A DNA stretch of 64,000 nt from Closterium sp. Naga37s-1 (taxonomy: Eukaryota; Streptophyta; Zygnematophyceae; Desmidiales; Closteriaceae). How positions within the stretch are numbered: position 1 is the first letter of the stretch; each line of letters opens with the position of its first letter. The DNA is taken from NCBI GenBank assembly GCA_947471745.1, contig CANJKZ010000460.1:186001-250000 (forward strand), in the 5' to 3' direction. The notes under the pieces were generated by a model. The model worked only from the letters and a program-made list of their open reading frames with translations, searched no databases and was not told the origin of the DNA. The position numbers and the translations under genes are program-made. This document shows, in pieces, positions 20,704 to 31,643 of this stretch.

Positions 20704-23700
20704 ATGCGGCCAAGATCCGTTTCTCCGACACCTCGCAATGCCTCCACTGCCGAGTCTATCCATAACGGGGACGGGAGGCCCGTCAGCCCGTTAAAAACGA
20801 CAGTCAGCGGCTCGACACTGCTCGAGCGCCGGCAGTATCGACCCCTGGCTGTAGTCACGCACGCACGGCCGGCGTCCGCTCGTTCTTCTCATCATCATGA
20901 CAACGACTCTCGTGACCCTTCGCAATCAGGAGAGAAAGGCAGCCCATCCTACTCATCTACTACCCACAACAGTTCAGAATCTCATGGCCATCTGAATTTC
21001 CATCACCATGATTATTCCAGCAAACCCCCTCGCTCGCCGCTGCACTCCCCGTATCACTCCCCCCGCGGCGGGGTTACCCGCAACCATTTCCCCATGACTC
21101 CCCCCGCGAGCTGGTCCATGCCCAGCGCGGGGGGGGATTCGGGGGGAATTGGCGGAGGCGGAATCGGCGGAGACGCCCCTGGCGGAGATAAAATGGGTGG
21201 CATTGGCGGAGATAGTAACAGGCTTGGCGGGGAACACGGCAGCAGCGGTAATGGAAACAGCGGCCGCCGCAACGGGCTGGAGCCGCCTTTAAGCTCCCGC
21301 CATTCTAGGTCAGCCGCGTCTAGCCCCCGGGTAATGGATTCTGTTTTCGGGCTTGGGAAGGAGAGCAGCCTGAGTGGATGGCGCGCGTCTTTCGAGGAAG
21401 GCGCGGCGGAGTCTTACGTGGCGAAGTCTCGCCGCGAGTTTCCCGAAGGTTCGGTGAGCCCACCTCGTCGCGCATCTGTCGACGCGTTGAATTTTGTTAA
21501 TTTCGAAGGCGGATCACGCGCGCGAAGGCGGGCTAATCGTGGCTCGCCTCGCGTGTCTGATGACTTCGATACAAGCCAATCCGATACTCGCTCGGCTGAA
21601 CTACTACCGCATCCGCCTTCGTTTGAAAATCTAGTTGATAAGGGCACGCAGTCCGCCGACTCGAGCAAAGCGCCCGTCACTTACCGCGAAATTTCCGCCG
21701 CCGGCGGTGACGCCAGCACTTCCGTAACCTTCCACAGCCCTGCGGAATCTTCGGCGGTATCTCCGGCGCTATCCCCGGCGCGATCTCCGGCGTTATCCCC
21801 GGCGGGGTCTGGGACCGCATCCCCAGTAACCGGTTCGCCGGGTCGGAAAAAAATATTTAACTATTCTGTCGTTAACTCTTCGTCAGACGGCGCGAAGAGG
21901 GAGGCTGTAACCCCTTCCGAGCATAGGGTTACCAGACGCAGTCAACAGCTCTCGGGCGAACGTGCGGATACGGACAAAAAGCCAATAGGCGGAGAAATTC
22001 CCGCTTGGCTTCCCAGCGGGGGGGTGAAGCAGGCCGAAAGGGATCTGTGGGGGCCGCCCCGCGGGGGGAGCGGAACCAGGGGCGGAGGGGGAAGCGCGGG
22101 GGTTCCTCTCACCTTCTCCGTCTCCCCGCGCGGCTCGCCGCTCGGGTCGCCGCTGCGGCCCGAGAAGCGGCTGGTGTCTTATGCGTCGCTAGACCCCCCT
22201 AGCTCATTTAAGAGCCGGGGAGGTAAGGACGGTCTAGACTGGCTGGAGGAGATTAAAAAGGGAGGGGGAGGAAGGGGCGGTGATGGCGGAAGTGGCGGAA
22301 CTGGCGGAGGTGGCGGAGGAAGCAGTAGAGGCAGTGGGGGCGGCAGGGGAGGGGAACTGCGGACGAACGGGGGAGAGGCTGGGGGGGAGAGCAGGCGGGG
22401 TGCTCTTGCCTCCGCAAGTGGCGGCGCTGGCGGTGGTGGCAGCTTCGGGCGAATCGGGGGAAGCGGAGGAGGGGGAGGCGGAGGGTTCGGGGGAGCAGGC
22501 GCTGGTCCGCGGGGCGCAAGCGCACATGCCATGGGCGGCGCAGGCCTCCCTTTCCCCTCGCGTCCCCGTAGCTCCCCTTTAGGAAACAAGCTCATGTCGT
22601 ATTCGTCCCTGGACCGCCCCTATAGGCCCGAGGGGGGGGCAGGCGGGGAGGGGGACGCGGGGAACTTGAGCTGGCGCCAGCTGGTGGCGCAACTGAAAGA
22701 GGGGGAGGAGCTGAAGGAGGGGGGAGAGGGGGAGGAGGGGAGCGACCGGGAGGAACGAGAGCGCAGGGGCAGGGCCGGTAGTAGCACCCGTGTTGGTGCT
22801 GGTGGGGATCGAAAAAGCACCGCTGGTGCGGCTTCTGCTGCTCCTGCTGCTGCTGCTGCTGGCGGGGGTGGTGGTCACAGCAGCAGCAGCACTGGCGGCG
22901 GCGGTGGCGGTGGTAGTGGTGGCGGCGGCGGCGGTGCCGCTGCTGCTGCTGCTGCTGCTGCTGGTGGCACAGCAGTGGCAGCGGTTAGTGCTCGCCCGAA
23001 GCCCAGGCACAGGCGAGGAGCGTCGTTCCATTCCCTCTCTCTCCTCGACTCCTCTAGCGGTGACGCGACCTTCAACTCGCTGCAGCAGCAGCCTGCTATG
23101 GGGACAGCTCGTAACGCGGATCGTTTTGGCAGTGCTGCAGGTGCCAGTGGCAGCAGTAGGCTATCCGGTGGTGGTGGTGGTGCTTCTGCTGCTGCTGCTG
23201 CTGTTGCTGCCTCCGGTGCTGGTTCTGCCTGTCCCAAGCCAAGACACAGGCGGGGATCCTCGCTCCACTCCTTTCCCCCTCTTGACACCACAAGCAGTGA
23301 AGCTATTTTCGACTCGATCCAACGGGCAGCTGAAAAAGAAGCAAGTCATTCCGGCGACCTTTACTCCCCAGTCAGCACCAGGCCGGCTACTGCCGCAAAT
23401 ATTCCCGGGCAGTTTGACGGGTATTGGGGCAGCGAAGACACGGATACCGGGTCATTTAATGAAAGAGAGGAATTACCCAAAGGAAGGCTGCATAGGCCGT
23501 ATCAGGGTTCTGCTAATATTAGTGAGCTGCTGGGTTCGAGGATCAGCAGAGCACGGGAGAGGTCTCAGCCTAGGTCGAAAGAGAGAACGGGGGAGAGAGA
23601 TGCTGGGAGGAGGGAGAGGACAGGCGAGAGGCGAGGGGAGGGGAAGGGGGTAGTGGGTGAGGTGGTAAAAGGGGAGTCAGAGCACGACGGGCAGCCACAG

Positions 23701-24428
23701 CAGCAACAGCAGCAGCATCAGCAGCAGCAGCAGGAACAGCAACAGAAGCAGCAGCAGCAGGAACAGCAGCAGCAGCAGGGGAAGCTGAAAAGTCCGAGGG
23801 GCAATTTGGGAATTAAGGGAATACTGCATGCTGCTTCCTCCCGCCTCCGCTCCCTCCTCCCAGACTCCACCTCTCCCACCGGCAGCAGCAGCGGCACCAC
23901 AGCAGCCGGTGCTGCCGCTGCTGCCCCTCCCAGTACCCCCCCCAGCAGCAGCAGCAGCAGCAGCCGGGTTGGCATGCCGGGGGGAAATAGCAGCAGCAAT
24001 GCCCTGGGGGGCAGTAGCGGCAGCAGGAGGGCGGCCTCCCAAGAGGCTCCTGCTGCTCTCGCCTCTTTCTCCCTCAAGTCTTCAGACGCTGCTGCTGGAG
24101 AGAGTGACAGGGGGAGGAGGCCGACGAGTGAAGTAGCAGGGCCCGTGGGGGGGGTTCGGGGGAGGTTTGGGAGGCGGAAGCAGAGGCATGGTGCGGAGGA
24201 GGGGGGGGAGGAGGAGGAGGGAGGGGTGGATAGCCGAGGGGGGAGTCCGTTGGGGAGTGGAGAAAGGGAAGGTGGTGCTGGGGGAGGTGGTATTGGTGGC
24301 GGGGTGGGCGGCAAGGCTCGGCATCACGTGCGCCGCCGCCAGCACAGCGCTGACGAGCTTCCGAGAGTGCCCACGTCGATGCTGGTTACTCCCCCTGTTT
24401 CGCCCCCGAATCATTCGGAGTATGCAGA

Positions 24429-24460
<32 letters not shown>

Positions 24461-27400
24461 GAGGAGGAGGAGGGGGAGGAGGAGGAGGAGGAGAAGCAGG
24501 GGGGAGAGGAGAAGGGGGAAGAAAGGCAGGTGTGTCAGGATCCGCATCCGCATCTGCAACAACAGCATCGGCATCGGCAGCAGCTGCAGCAGCAGTGTCA
24601 GCAGCAGCACTGCATGAACGGTTGGCTCACAGAGACCGGGCGCGCAGGGAGGCTGCTGCAGGGGGTGGAGCACGGCGAGCGTTGGGTATTTTGGGTGTAA
24701 TTGCCCCACGTGGGGATACAGTGGGCTCTGGGGATGGAGCGTCCACAGGGCTGCAGGGCAAGGGCGGTGCTGCCTCTGGGCGGGTGATTTTGTCTGATTA
24801 TGATGTCGAATCGATCCCTCAAGGGAGGTTAGCTGAGTTGCTGGGTCATAGGCAGGATGGGAGAGGGAGGGCATCAGGAGGGGTAGGTGTGGCGGGAGCG
24901 AGTAAGGGACGGCGAGGGGAGGAAGAGGCTGGGGAGTATGAAGGGAAAGGGCAGGTCAGAGAACGGGGCAAGGTCACAGAGGGAGATATAGGGAGCAGCA
25001 GCGGCGGCGGCAGCGGCAGAGGTGATAGTGGTCGCATTGATGGCAAGAGAATCGTTCCTGGCTGCACCAGCGCCGACAGCAGCAGCTTCAACATTAGCGG
25101 CGGCGGCGGCGGTAGCAGCAAACCAACCCAGAGACAGTTGCAGCAGCAGCTGCTGCACTCATCCCTGGCCCTGCAAACCCAGCTGATGACGCAGCATCAG
25201 AAGAAGAAGGGGCCACTAGGGTCGGTTCTCATGCTGGAAAAGGTCTCCACGCACTCGGAATTGGACAACAAGAAGAAGGCAGCGGGGGCAGGAAAGAAGC
25301 AGCAGGCTGATAGCATTCTTGCGCAGCTGGCAAGTCAAGGCAGCGAAGGAGGGGTGGGTGTGGTGTCTGGGCGAAGGGAAACAGGCGGAGGAGGAGGGGA
25401 AGCAGGGAGGCTCAGAGCTGCGATTGGCACTGGTGCTGGCGCTGGTGGTGGTGCTTCTGCTGCTGGTGCTGCTGCTGCTGCCGGTGCTACTGCCGCCGGT
25501 GCTGGCGGTGCTACCAAGGGTGCGATCGGTGTTGGTACCAGCAGCAGTGGGTTACCAGTGATGAGGCAGTACGGCAGCATCCGCCCCTCAGACTACATAC
25601 TAAAGAAGCCATACAAGGACCTGGCAGCGCGCTACGTGCTGCACAAAGAGGAGCTGGGCAGCGGCGAGTATGGGGTCATTCGCAAGTGCCTGGAGATCTC
25701 CTCGGGGCATGTGCTCGCCTGCAAGACCATCAAGAAGGCTCGCATCAAGGTGGGTGGGTGAACGGACGGTCAGGGTTGAGCTATGGTGATAGAATGGACG
25801 GTCAAAATCAAGGTATTTCAGTGCCTGGAGATCTCCTCGGGGCATGAGCTCGCCTGCAAGACCATCAAGAAGGCCCGCATCAAGGTGGGTGGGTGAACGG
25901 ACGGTTTGGATTGAGGTATTTAAATGGAAGGGCAGCGAACGATGTAAAGAAAGAAAGAATCAATGAATGAAAGAAAGAAAGAAGGAAAGAAATAACGTAC
26001 CGAAAGCATTTTTAACAAACAGCTGTATCCTGATTGGTTCCACGCACTACATTTACTTTTGGGGGGGGTTCTTCTCTCCCAGTATGCCTGTTTGTCCCCC
26101 AAGCACACCGCTTTCCATGCTGAACCACCAATTCGACTCCTCATTGCTTCTCCGTCCCACTCTTCTCCTTGCTTCCCCTTGCTGTCTACACCCATTTCTC
26201 AACACCATCACTCTCTGTTTTGTGCACCTCCAAGCCCTATTGTGGATCACACGCCTTCCTTCCCGCCCCCTCCTCCCAGCACAGTTCAAAACCCCCCACA
26301 CCAACTCCCCCCCTCCCCCAACATCCTGCATCACATCGCATACCCTCCCCTCTCCCCTCCCAACTCAACGCACCGTCCTGCACCGCACTCCATCCATCCC
26401 CACTCCCCCCCCCCCGTTGCTCAGACCCCACATCAGGGCCAAGAGGCAGCAGATGACATCAGAATGGAGGTTGCGAGCATGCACACCCACCCCCTTCTTA
26501 CCTCACCGCACCGCACTCCATCCATCCCCACTCCCCCCCACCACCCCCCACATCAGAGCCCAGAAGCAGCGGACGACATCAGAATGGAGGTCGCTAGCAT
26601 GCTTGTATTGAAGGGGCATCCGTATATAGTCACACTGCACGATGCAATAGAAGATGCAAAGGTATGGCACCGTGCTGTGAGATGACTTTTGAGTCGACTC
26701 AAAAGCATGCTTGTATTGAAGGGGCATCCCTCTATTGTCACATTGCATGATGCAATCGAAGATGCGAAGGTATTCTCCCGTGTGCTGTGCTATGAAGATC
26801 CAAAGGTGCAGCTTTTATGGTCGCAGGCATGCTTGTACTGAAGAGGCATCCCTATATAGTCACACGGCACGATGCAATCGAAGATGCAAAGGTACATTTT
26901 GTATAGGCGATTCCCATTCTCCGTGTTTTACCATTGCATCTTTCACAATTGCATTTTTCACTGTGTCATTATTTCAAGTGTCAGATGCCAGTGTTCCCAG
27001 TGCACAATTTACCTGCACCCGTTACCCGGTTGTAGACCCCCAGCACGTTCTGACCCACTCACGCACACTCTCCTCTCAGCTCTCCCTTCTTATTCTTAAA
27101 GCCTCCCTCTCTTCTCCCCATCCCCCCTTCAAGACGTGCACCTGGTGTTGGTGTCCCTTCCCCCCGTCCTCCCCCTCCCTTCAGCCTCCCTCCTCCCTTT
27201 CCTCCATCCTCCCTCCCACACTTGAGTACGCACACCTGGTGTTGGTGTTTTGCCTGATCGGCAATTTGTTGAGTTGTGATTCGTCCGTAAACTCCTCCAT
27301 CTCCCTGTTCCCCTCCCTCCTCTCCTCCCTCCCCCCCTTCAGTACATGCATCTGGCGGTGGAATTCTGCCAGGCCAGCAATCAGTTTGAGCTGTAATGCG

Positions 27401-29502
27401 TCTCAAAGCCTTCTCAAAACATACCCCTCCCCTCTTTCCTCCTCATATCCCTCCCATCCTCGTCAGTACAAAAATCTGGCGATGGAATTCTGCCAGGTCA
27501 GCAATCTGTTGGAGTTTTGAAGCCTTTTGAAACCCATCCACCCTTTCCCCCCCCTTCCCCTCCTCCCCCCCTCCAGTACATGCACTTGGTGATGGAGTTC
27601 TGTCGGGGCGGCAATCTCTTTGACTGCATCACAAAGGCCGGCGTGCACTTGGAGCCTCAAATCCCCCCTCTCTCTCCCTCCCTCTCTCTCCAACCCCCCC
27701 CTTCCCTTCCCCTCAGTACGTGCATTTAGTGATGGAGTTCTGTCGGGGCGGCAATCTCTTTGACTGCATCACAAAGGCCGGCGTGCACTTGGAGCCTCAA
27801 ATCCCCCCTCTCTCTCCCTCCCTCTCTCTCCAACCCCCCCCTTCCCTTCCCCTCAGTACGTGCATTTAGTGATGGAGTTCTGTTGGGGTGGCGATCTATT
27901 CGACAGAATCACCAAGGGCGGAGTGTACTCGGAGCCTCTCAGCGCCCACCTGTGCCGCGCCATCACGGAGGCGCTGCTGCACTGCCACCACCGCCACTCA
28001 CAAACACTCATGCACCGGGACATCAAGTTTGAGAACATTCCCCTCCTCATCAAACCCTTGTCAAAGCCATGCTTCCCTCCTCCCTTCCGTCCAGTACGTC
28101 CATCTGGTCATGGAGTTCTGTCGGGGCGGTGACCTCTTTGATCGCATCACCAAGGGCGGAGTGTACTCGGAGCCTCTGGGCGCCCACCTGTGCCGCGCCA
28201 TCACGGAGGCGCTGCTGCACTGCCACCGCCACGGGGTCATTCATCGGGACATCAAGCCGGAAAACATTCTGCTACTGGAGCCCGGGAGTGACACGCGCAT
28301 CAAGCTTGTCGATTTTGGCGTCGCCACGTTTTTCCAGGAAGGTATGTCTTCATTCTTTCTTAGGATGCACCGCACTGCACTGCACCACACCGCACTGCAC
28401 CGCATGGTGCCGCATGGTGCCGCATGCCATCGCGCCATCACGGAGGCGCTGCTGCACTGCCACCACCACGGGGTCATTCATCGGGACATCAAGCCAGAGA
28501 ACATTCTACTACTGGAGCCCGGGAGTGACACGCACATCAAGCTCGATGACTTTGGTGTCGCGACCTTCTTCCAGGAAGGTACGGCCGGCACACGCACGCT
28601 CCTGCACTGCAACGCACGACACCTTCGGGGTGTGGGGCCGGTGGTTGTCTTCCCCTCCTCGTACTCATCCGTCACATCTCCCACACTCCCCACATCACCC
28701 ACCAGGCGTTTTGCTCCACGACACCATCGGCACACCTGAGTACTTGGCACCGGAGGTGTGAGACGGATGCCCCTCCTTTCCCAACCTAGAAGGTGCAGAG
28801 CGCAGACCCGGTTAAGCTCACCCTCTTCCTCTCCTCCCCGTATCTCCCACACTCCATACAACCGCTCTCCCCGCCCTTCGGCCCGTCTCCCCATATCTCC
28901 GGCTCCCCCGACACACCAGGCGGTTTGCTCCACGACACCCTCGGAACGCCTGAGTGCATGGCGCCAGAGGTGTGGGACGGGAGGGAGCTTTTCTTCCCGT
29001 GCTCATCACACCCACCCATGTCTTCCCATATCTCCCACACACTCTTCAACACACCAGGCGTTCTTCTGCACGACACCATCGGCACGCCTGAGTACATGGC
29101 ACCGGAGGTGTGGGACGGGAGCTACGGGCCGGCCGTGGACGTGTGGAGCACGGGAGTCGTCATGTACATTGCCATGTCGGGTGTGCCGCCCTTCTGGGCG
29201 GCATCCAAGCAGTCCGTGCAAGAGGCTGTTGCCACCCGCGAGGCGAGCTTCCGGTCGGCGAAGTGGGCGCATGTTTCTGACGAGTGCAAGCATCTGATTG
29301 GCCGGATGCTGGCGAAGAAGCCTCAGGAGCGAATAACGTGCCTTCAGATTCTTGGTGAGTGCGAATTGCTGGCGGAAAGTGCCAGTTGTTGGTGATTGAG
29401 ATGTAAATATGGTGTTCTTAGTTGCTTTCCTGATCTTAACTTTCTCTGTTGCTTGTTTGTTTTTCAGGGCATCCATGGATACGACAGCATTCGTCCCGCT
29501 AA
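20704..29502 (+). CDS. CAMK-group Ser/Thr protein kinase with giant low-complexity N-terminus
   Basis: Model exons 20704-25749, 26557-26661, 28095-28341, 29058-29354 and 29468-29502 join in phase to 1,909 residues. Residues 1 to about 1,620 are disordered: Gly/Ser/Ala runs, poly-Gln and many S-P sites. The kinase domain fills the C-terminus: Gly loop LGSGEYGVIRKC, Lys in VLACKTIKK, alphaC Glu in RMEVASML, HRDIKPEN, VDFGVATFF, GTPEYMAPEV, DVWSTGVVMY. It ends GHPWIRQHSSR, so no EF-hands follow. All catalytic residues are present. The domain is closest to the plant CDPK/SnRK superfamily and perhaps the PEPRK type; exact family not settled. Extra exon copies fill introns 1 to 3. Choosing other copies would change the protein, for example VDFG to DDFG. 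Confidence 0.85.
22260..25560 (+). repeat. Coding low-complexity tracts in the kinase N-terminus
   Basis: Runs of GGN, GCN and CAG codons at about 22260-22500 (Gly), 22830-22980 (Ala then Gly), 23695-23780 (Gln), 24425-24500 (Ala then Gly) and 25430-25510 (Ala/Gly). The main frame stays open through all of them. Two copies of an RPKPRHRRG or CPKPRHRRG motif near 22990 and 23230 show an internal duplication. Confidence 0.85.
25687..25888 (+). repeat. Duplicated kinase Lys exon end
   Basis: CLEISSGHVLACKTIKKARIK with its GTGGGTGGGTG donor (25687-25749) is repeated at 25824-25888 as CLEISSGHELACKTIKKARIK, including the same donor. Confidence 0.9.
26439..26892 (+). repeat. Four copies of the kinase alphaC exon
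   Basis: Partial 5' copy about 26439-26485 (AADDIRMEVASM), full copy 26557-26661, then 3' copies about 26706-26770 (LVLKGHPSIVTLHDAIEDAK) and 26827-26892 (LVLKRHPYIVTRHDAIEDAK). A perfect palindrome separates the second and third. Confidence 0.9.
26686..26705. repeat. 20-bp perfect palindrome CTTTTGAGTCGACTCAAAAG
   Basis: Identical to 4612-4631. Exon echo homology (CATGCTTGTATTGAAGGGGC) begins at the very next base. Confidence 0.97.
27133..28095 (+). repeat. Seven decaying copies of the kinase hinge exon before the full one
   Basis: Copies beginning at the codons for YxHLVMEFC lie at about 27133, 27227, 27343, 27467, 27577, 27718 and 27857, and the full exon starts at 28095. The first two keep only the first 15-40 bases, later ones are longer, and the 27857 copy extends through a variant HRDIKFEN. 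The 27577 and 27718 copies are almost identical over the exon and about 60 bp of intron. Most carry an acceptor-like CAG just before the TAC. Confidence 0.9.
27398..27408. repeat. Decayed palindrome half between hinge exon copies
   Basis: GCGTCTCAAAG is the complement of CTTTGAGACGC at 4095-4105 and lies between the hinge-exon copies at 27343 and 27467. A similar GAGTTTTGAAGCCTTTTGA lies at about 27509-27527, between the next pair. Confidence 0.35.
28434..28579 (+). repeat. Extra HRD-DFG exon copy
   Basis: Encodes ITEALLHCHHHGVIHRDIKP, then LDDFGVATFFQEG with a GGTACG donor. It lacks the exon's 5' part and an obvious acceptor. It would be an alternative to the DFG part of 28095-28341. Confidence 0.85.
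28705..29110 (+). repeat. Three copies of the kinase activation-loop exon
   Basis: CACCAGGCG followed by LLHDTIGTPEYLAPEV (about 28705, then an in-frame TGA), LLHDTLGTPECMAPEVWDG (about 28920) and LLHDTIGTPEYMAPEVWDG (29058, complete). Each has its own acceptor; only the last is full length. Confidence 0.9.
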
Positions 29503-30202
29503 CTAACAGTTACGAGCTTGCTAACAAAGGTATTACCCAGCAAAATTGTAGCAAATTCTGATTAATTATTTATCGGTTGTACCCTTAACTATCCAAACTG
29601 TAGATTTGTAAGATTGTTGTGAAACTTTCTGCTTCTCAAGTGTTCTTCTGCAGAATACTGATGTGAAACTCATGGTTTATGAGTTTTTCTACATTAAGTT
29701 GCACTTCCACAGCCTAATACAGGTTTGTTACACTTTCCTTTAAGGGTACAGTGGCGGTAGATTCTTGTGCTGACTTTGCCGCGTCCAATGGTACTCCGTG
29801 GCGCACTGAACAGAAATGTATTGGATTGGCCAGGGAATGTCTGGGCAATGCCTCTCCACCGCTCTGCGTCTTTCTGCAACTCTGCCGGGGATGGATGGTA
29901 AGGAAAGCAATTGTTGATGGCAATGGCATGGGTACTTCCAGTGTTCTACTTGGGTTCCAGTTCTCTCCCATCATTTTGCTCCCTTCACAAAATACCACCT
30001 GCAGTCAGTGACACCCAGCACGTGCGATGCCGTTCACTGCTCTTATTCATTAGTGTCTAAAAACGGTGATTTGTCACAGTCAACGGATGGATGCGTCGTT
30101 CTTTGGTTGGTGCATCCCCATGTGTTGATCGCGGATTCGCTCAGTCGCGGAGGACTAGTAACACGGTGTTATCGACACGTCCAGCACGAATCTCTTTGGG
30201 AT
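29503..30202 (+). other. Kinase 3' flank and phosphatase upstream region
   Basis: T-rich likely 3' UTR from 29503. No further exon recognised before the phosphatase start. Confidence 0.4.
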
Positions 30203-30980
30203 ATGTCGACCCCGTGGAGACCTCCGTACACTCCTATCACCACGTCATCATTGTTCCACTCGCCTCCTGATCTGATTGTCGATAAGCTCTACTTGGGAAA
30301 TTTGAATTCAGCTTCCGACAAGTAAGCTGGAATGAGGAACTGATTCGTGGTTTGGCCGGCTCTTCCTGTTTATTTGAAGTCCTCCCCCTTCGTTCATTGT
30401 TTTTGGTCTAAAGCTGGCTGACGTCATCCCTGCAGAGAATTATTGGATGGGCTTGGCATTAAGAGCATTCTGACAATTGCGTCCAACGTAGGCCCTCCTA
30501 AGTTCCCTGGCGCATTCAAGTACACCGAGGTTTCGATCATAGACTCGTCTCATGTTAACATAGTTGCACACTTCGAGCTGTGCTTCAAAGCCATTGACGA
30601 AGGGATCAAATCAGGCGGCATCCTTGTTCATTGTGTAGCAGGTACGGTACCCTTTGTTCTTCAGATGATTTCCTGGCCTGGTTGTTCTGTCATGGGCTTG
30701 TTTATTTTAGCATCTTTTCCCCTCTACTTACCTTCTTCCACTGTCTGCTAATTCGTTCATCTTCATGACAAACTATTGTTTCACAGGCATGTCCAGAAGT
30801 GCAACAGTGATCATAGCGTACTTGATGGCAAGGAAAGGGCTCAGTTTTCAAGAAGCCTTTGCACACGTCAAGAGGTGCCGACCTATTGCACAACCTAATT
30901 ATGGCTTCATGAGGCAACTTGAGAAGTTTGAAGCATATCTTCGTTCAGAGAGGGACAGGGCTGTATCCATCAAGGCTTGA
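30203..30980 (+). CDS. Dual-specificity protein phosphatase
   Basis: Exons 30203-30321, 30436-30641 and 30787-30980 join in phase to about 172 residues. Single DSP domain: LIVDKLYLGNLNSASDK, GIKSILTIASNVGPP, general-acid region EVSIIDSSHVNI, catalytic HCVAGMSRSA (HCxxGxxRS; Cys nucleophile and Arg present) and AFAHVKRCRPIAQPNYGF. Compact atypical DSP that removes phosphate from Ser/Thr and Tyr, resembling plant DsPTP1/IBR5-type enzymes; MAP kinases are typical substrates of the family, the substrate here is unknown. The start is the first Met that leaves only a short leader before the domain; an in-frame upstream extension exists but looks like leader. No exon echoes, unlike the neighbours. 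Confidence 0.88.
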
Positions 30981-31287
30981 CACCAAAATTCTAGCTTGAT
31001 CCCCCGTCACTAATCCAAGTCCCACCTCTCCCATCCTGCCATACATGCACTAACCCGCCTATACTAATCTTAGAAGACATGCACGAAGTTCAGCTGTCAG
31101 CCAACATGTGGGTACTGTCTCAGTGCGGCTAGCTATATACCGCAGTACGGGGCTGTCAAAACAGTGGAATTTTCAAGGCACAGTTTTGGCAAGGGCTGCT
31201 TGATTGCCCTCGTTGTAATGGAGGTTAGATCACTGACTCCAGTTGGCCTTCGCGTTTTTGCAGAGTACGTTTCAAATTATAGATTTA

Positions 31288-31321
31288 GGGTACATTCCTG
31301 TGGGAACACTTGTGTCTCAAT
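31288..31321 (+). repeat. Left terminal inverted repeat of Harbinger
   Basis: Begins GGGTACATTCCTG and continues to ACACTTGTGTCTCAAT. Preceded by the target duplication TTA. Confidence 0.95.
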
Positions 31322-31643
31322 CCCCGTTTTCCCGAGTCGCGCCTGTAAATTTGCCAAATGTTGTGTCACAAACAACCAATGTATCGCGACCCTGCGCGAC
31401 AGATGGGCACAGCCAGGTGGGTGCGTACTATTGGTTGCGACCAATAGGATTGTGCCCACCCAGTTTTCCAGCCGGGCAGGGGGGCTAAACATATCGCACC
31501 ACCTCGAGTATCGCGGTGGGCTTGCCACAGAAATGAAAGTTGCAATTTGGGCCACCCCACACACAACAGCATGTATACAACCACGGCTCCAAGTACAAAA
31601 ACGCAAGCATCACAGAGCTAAACTGCACCACTGTCTAGCAACC

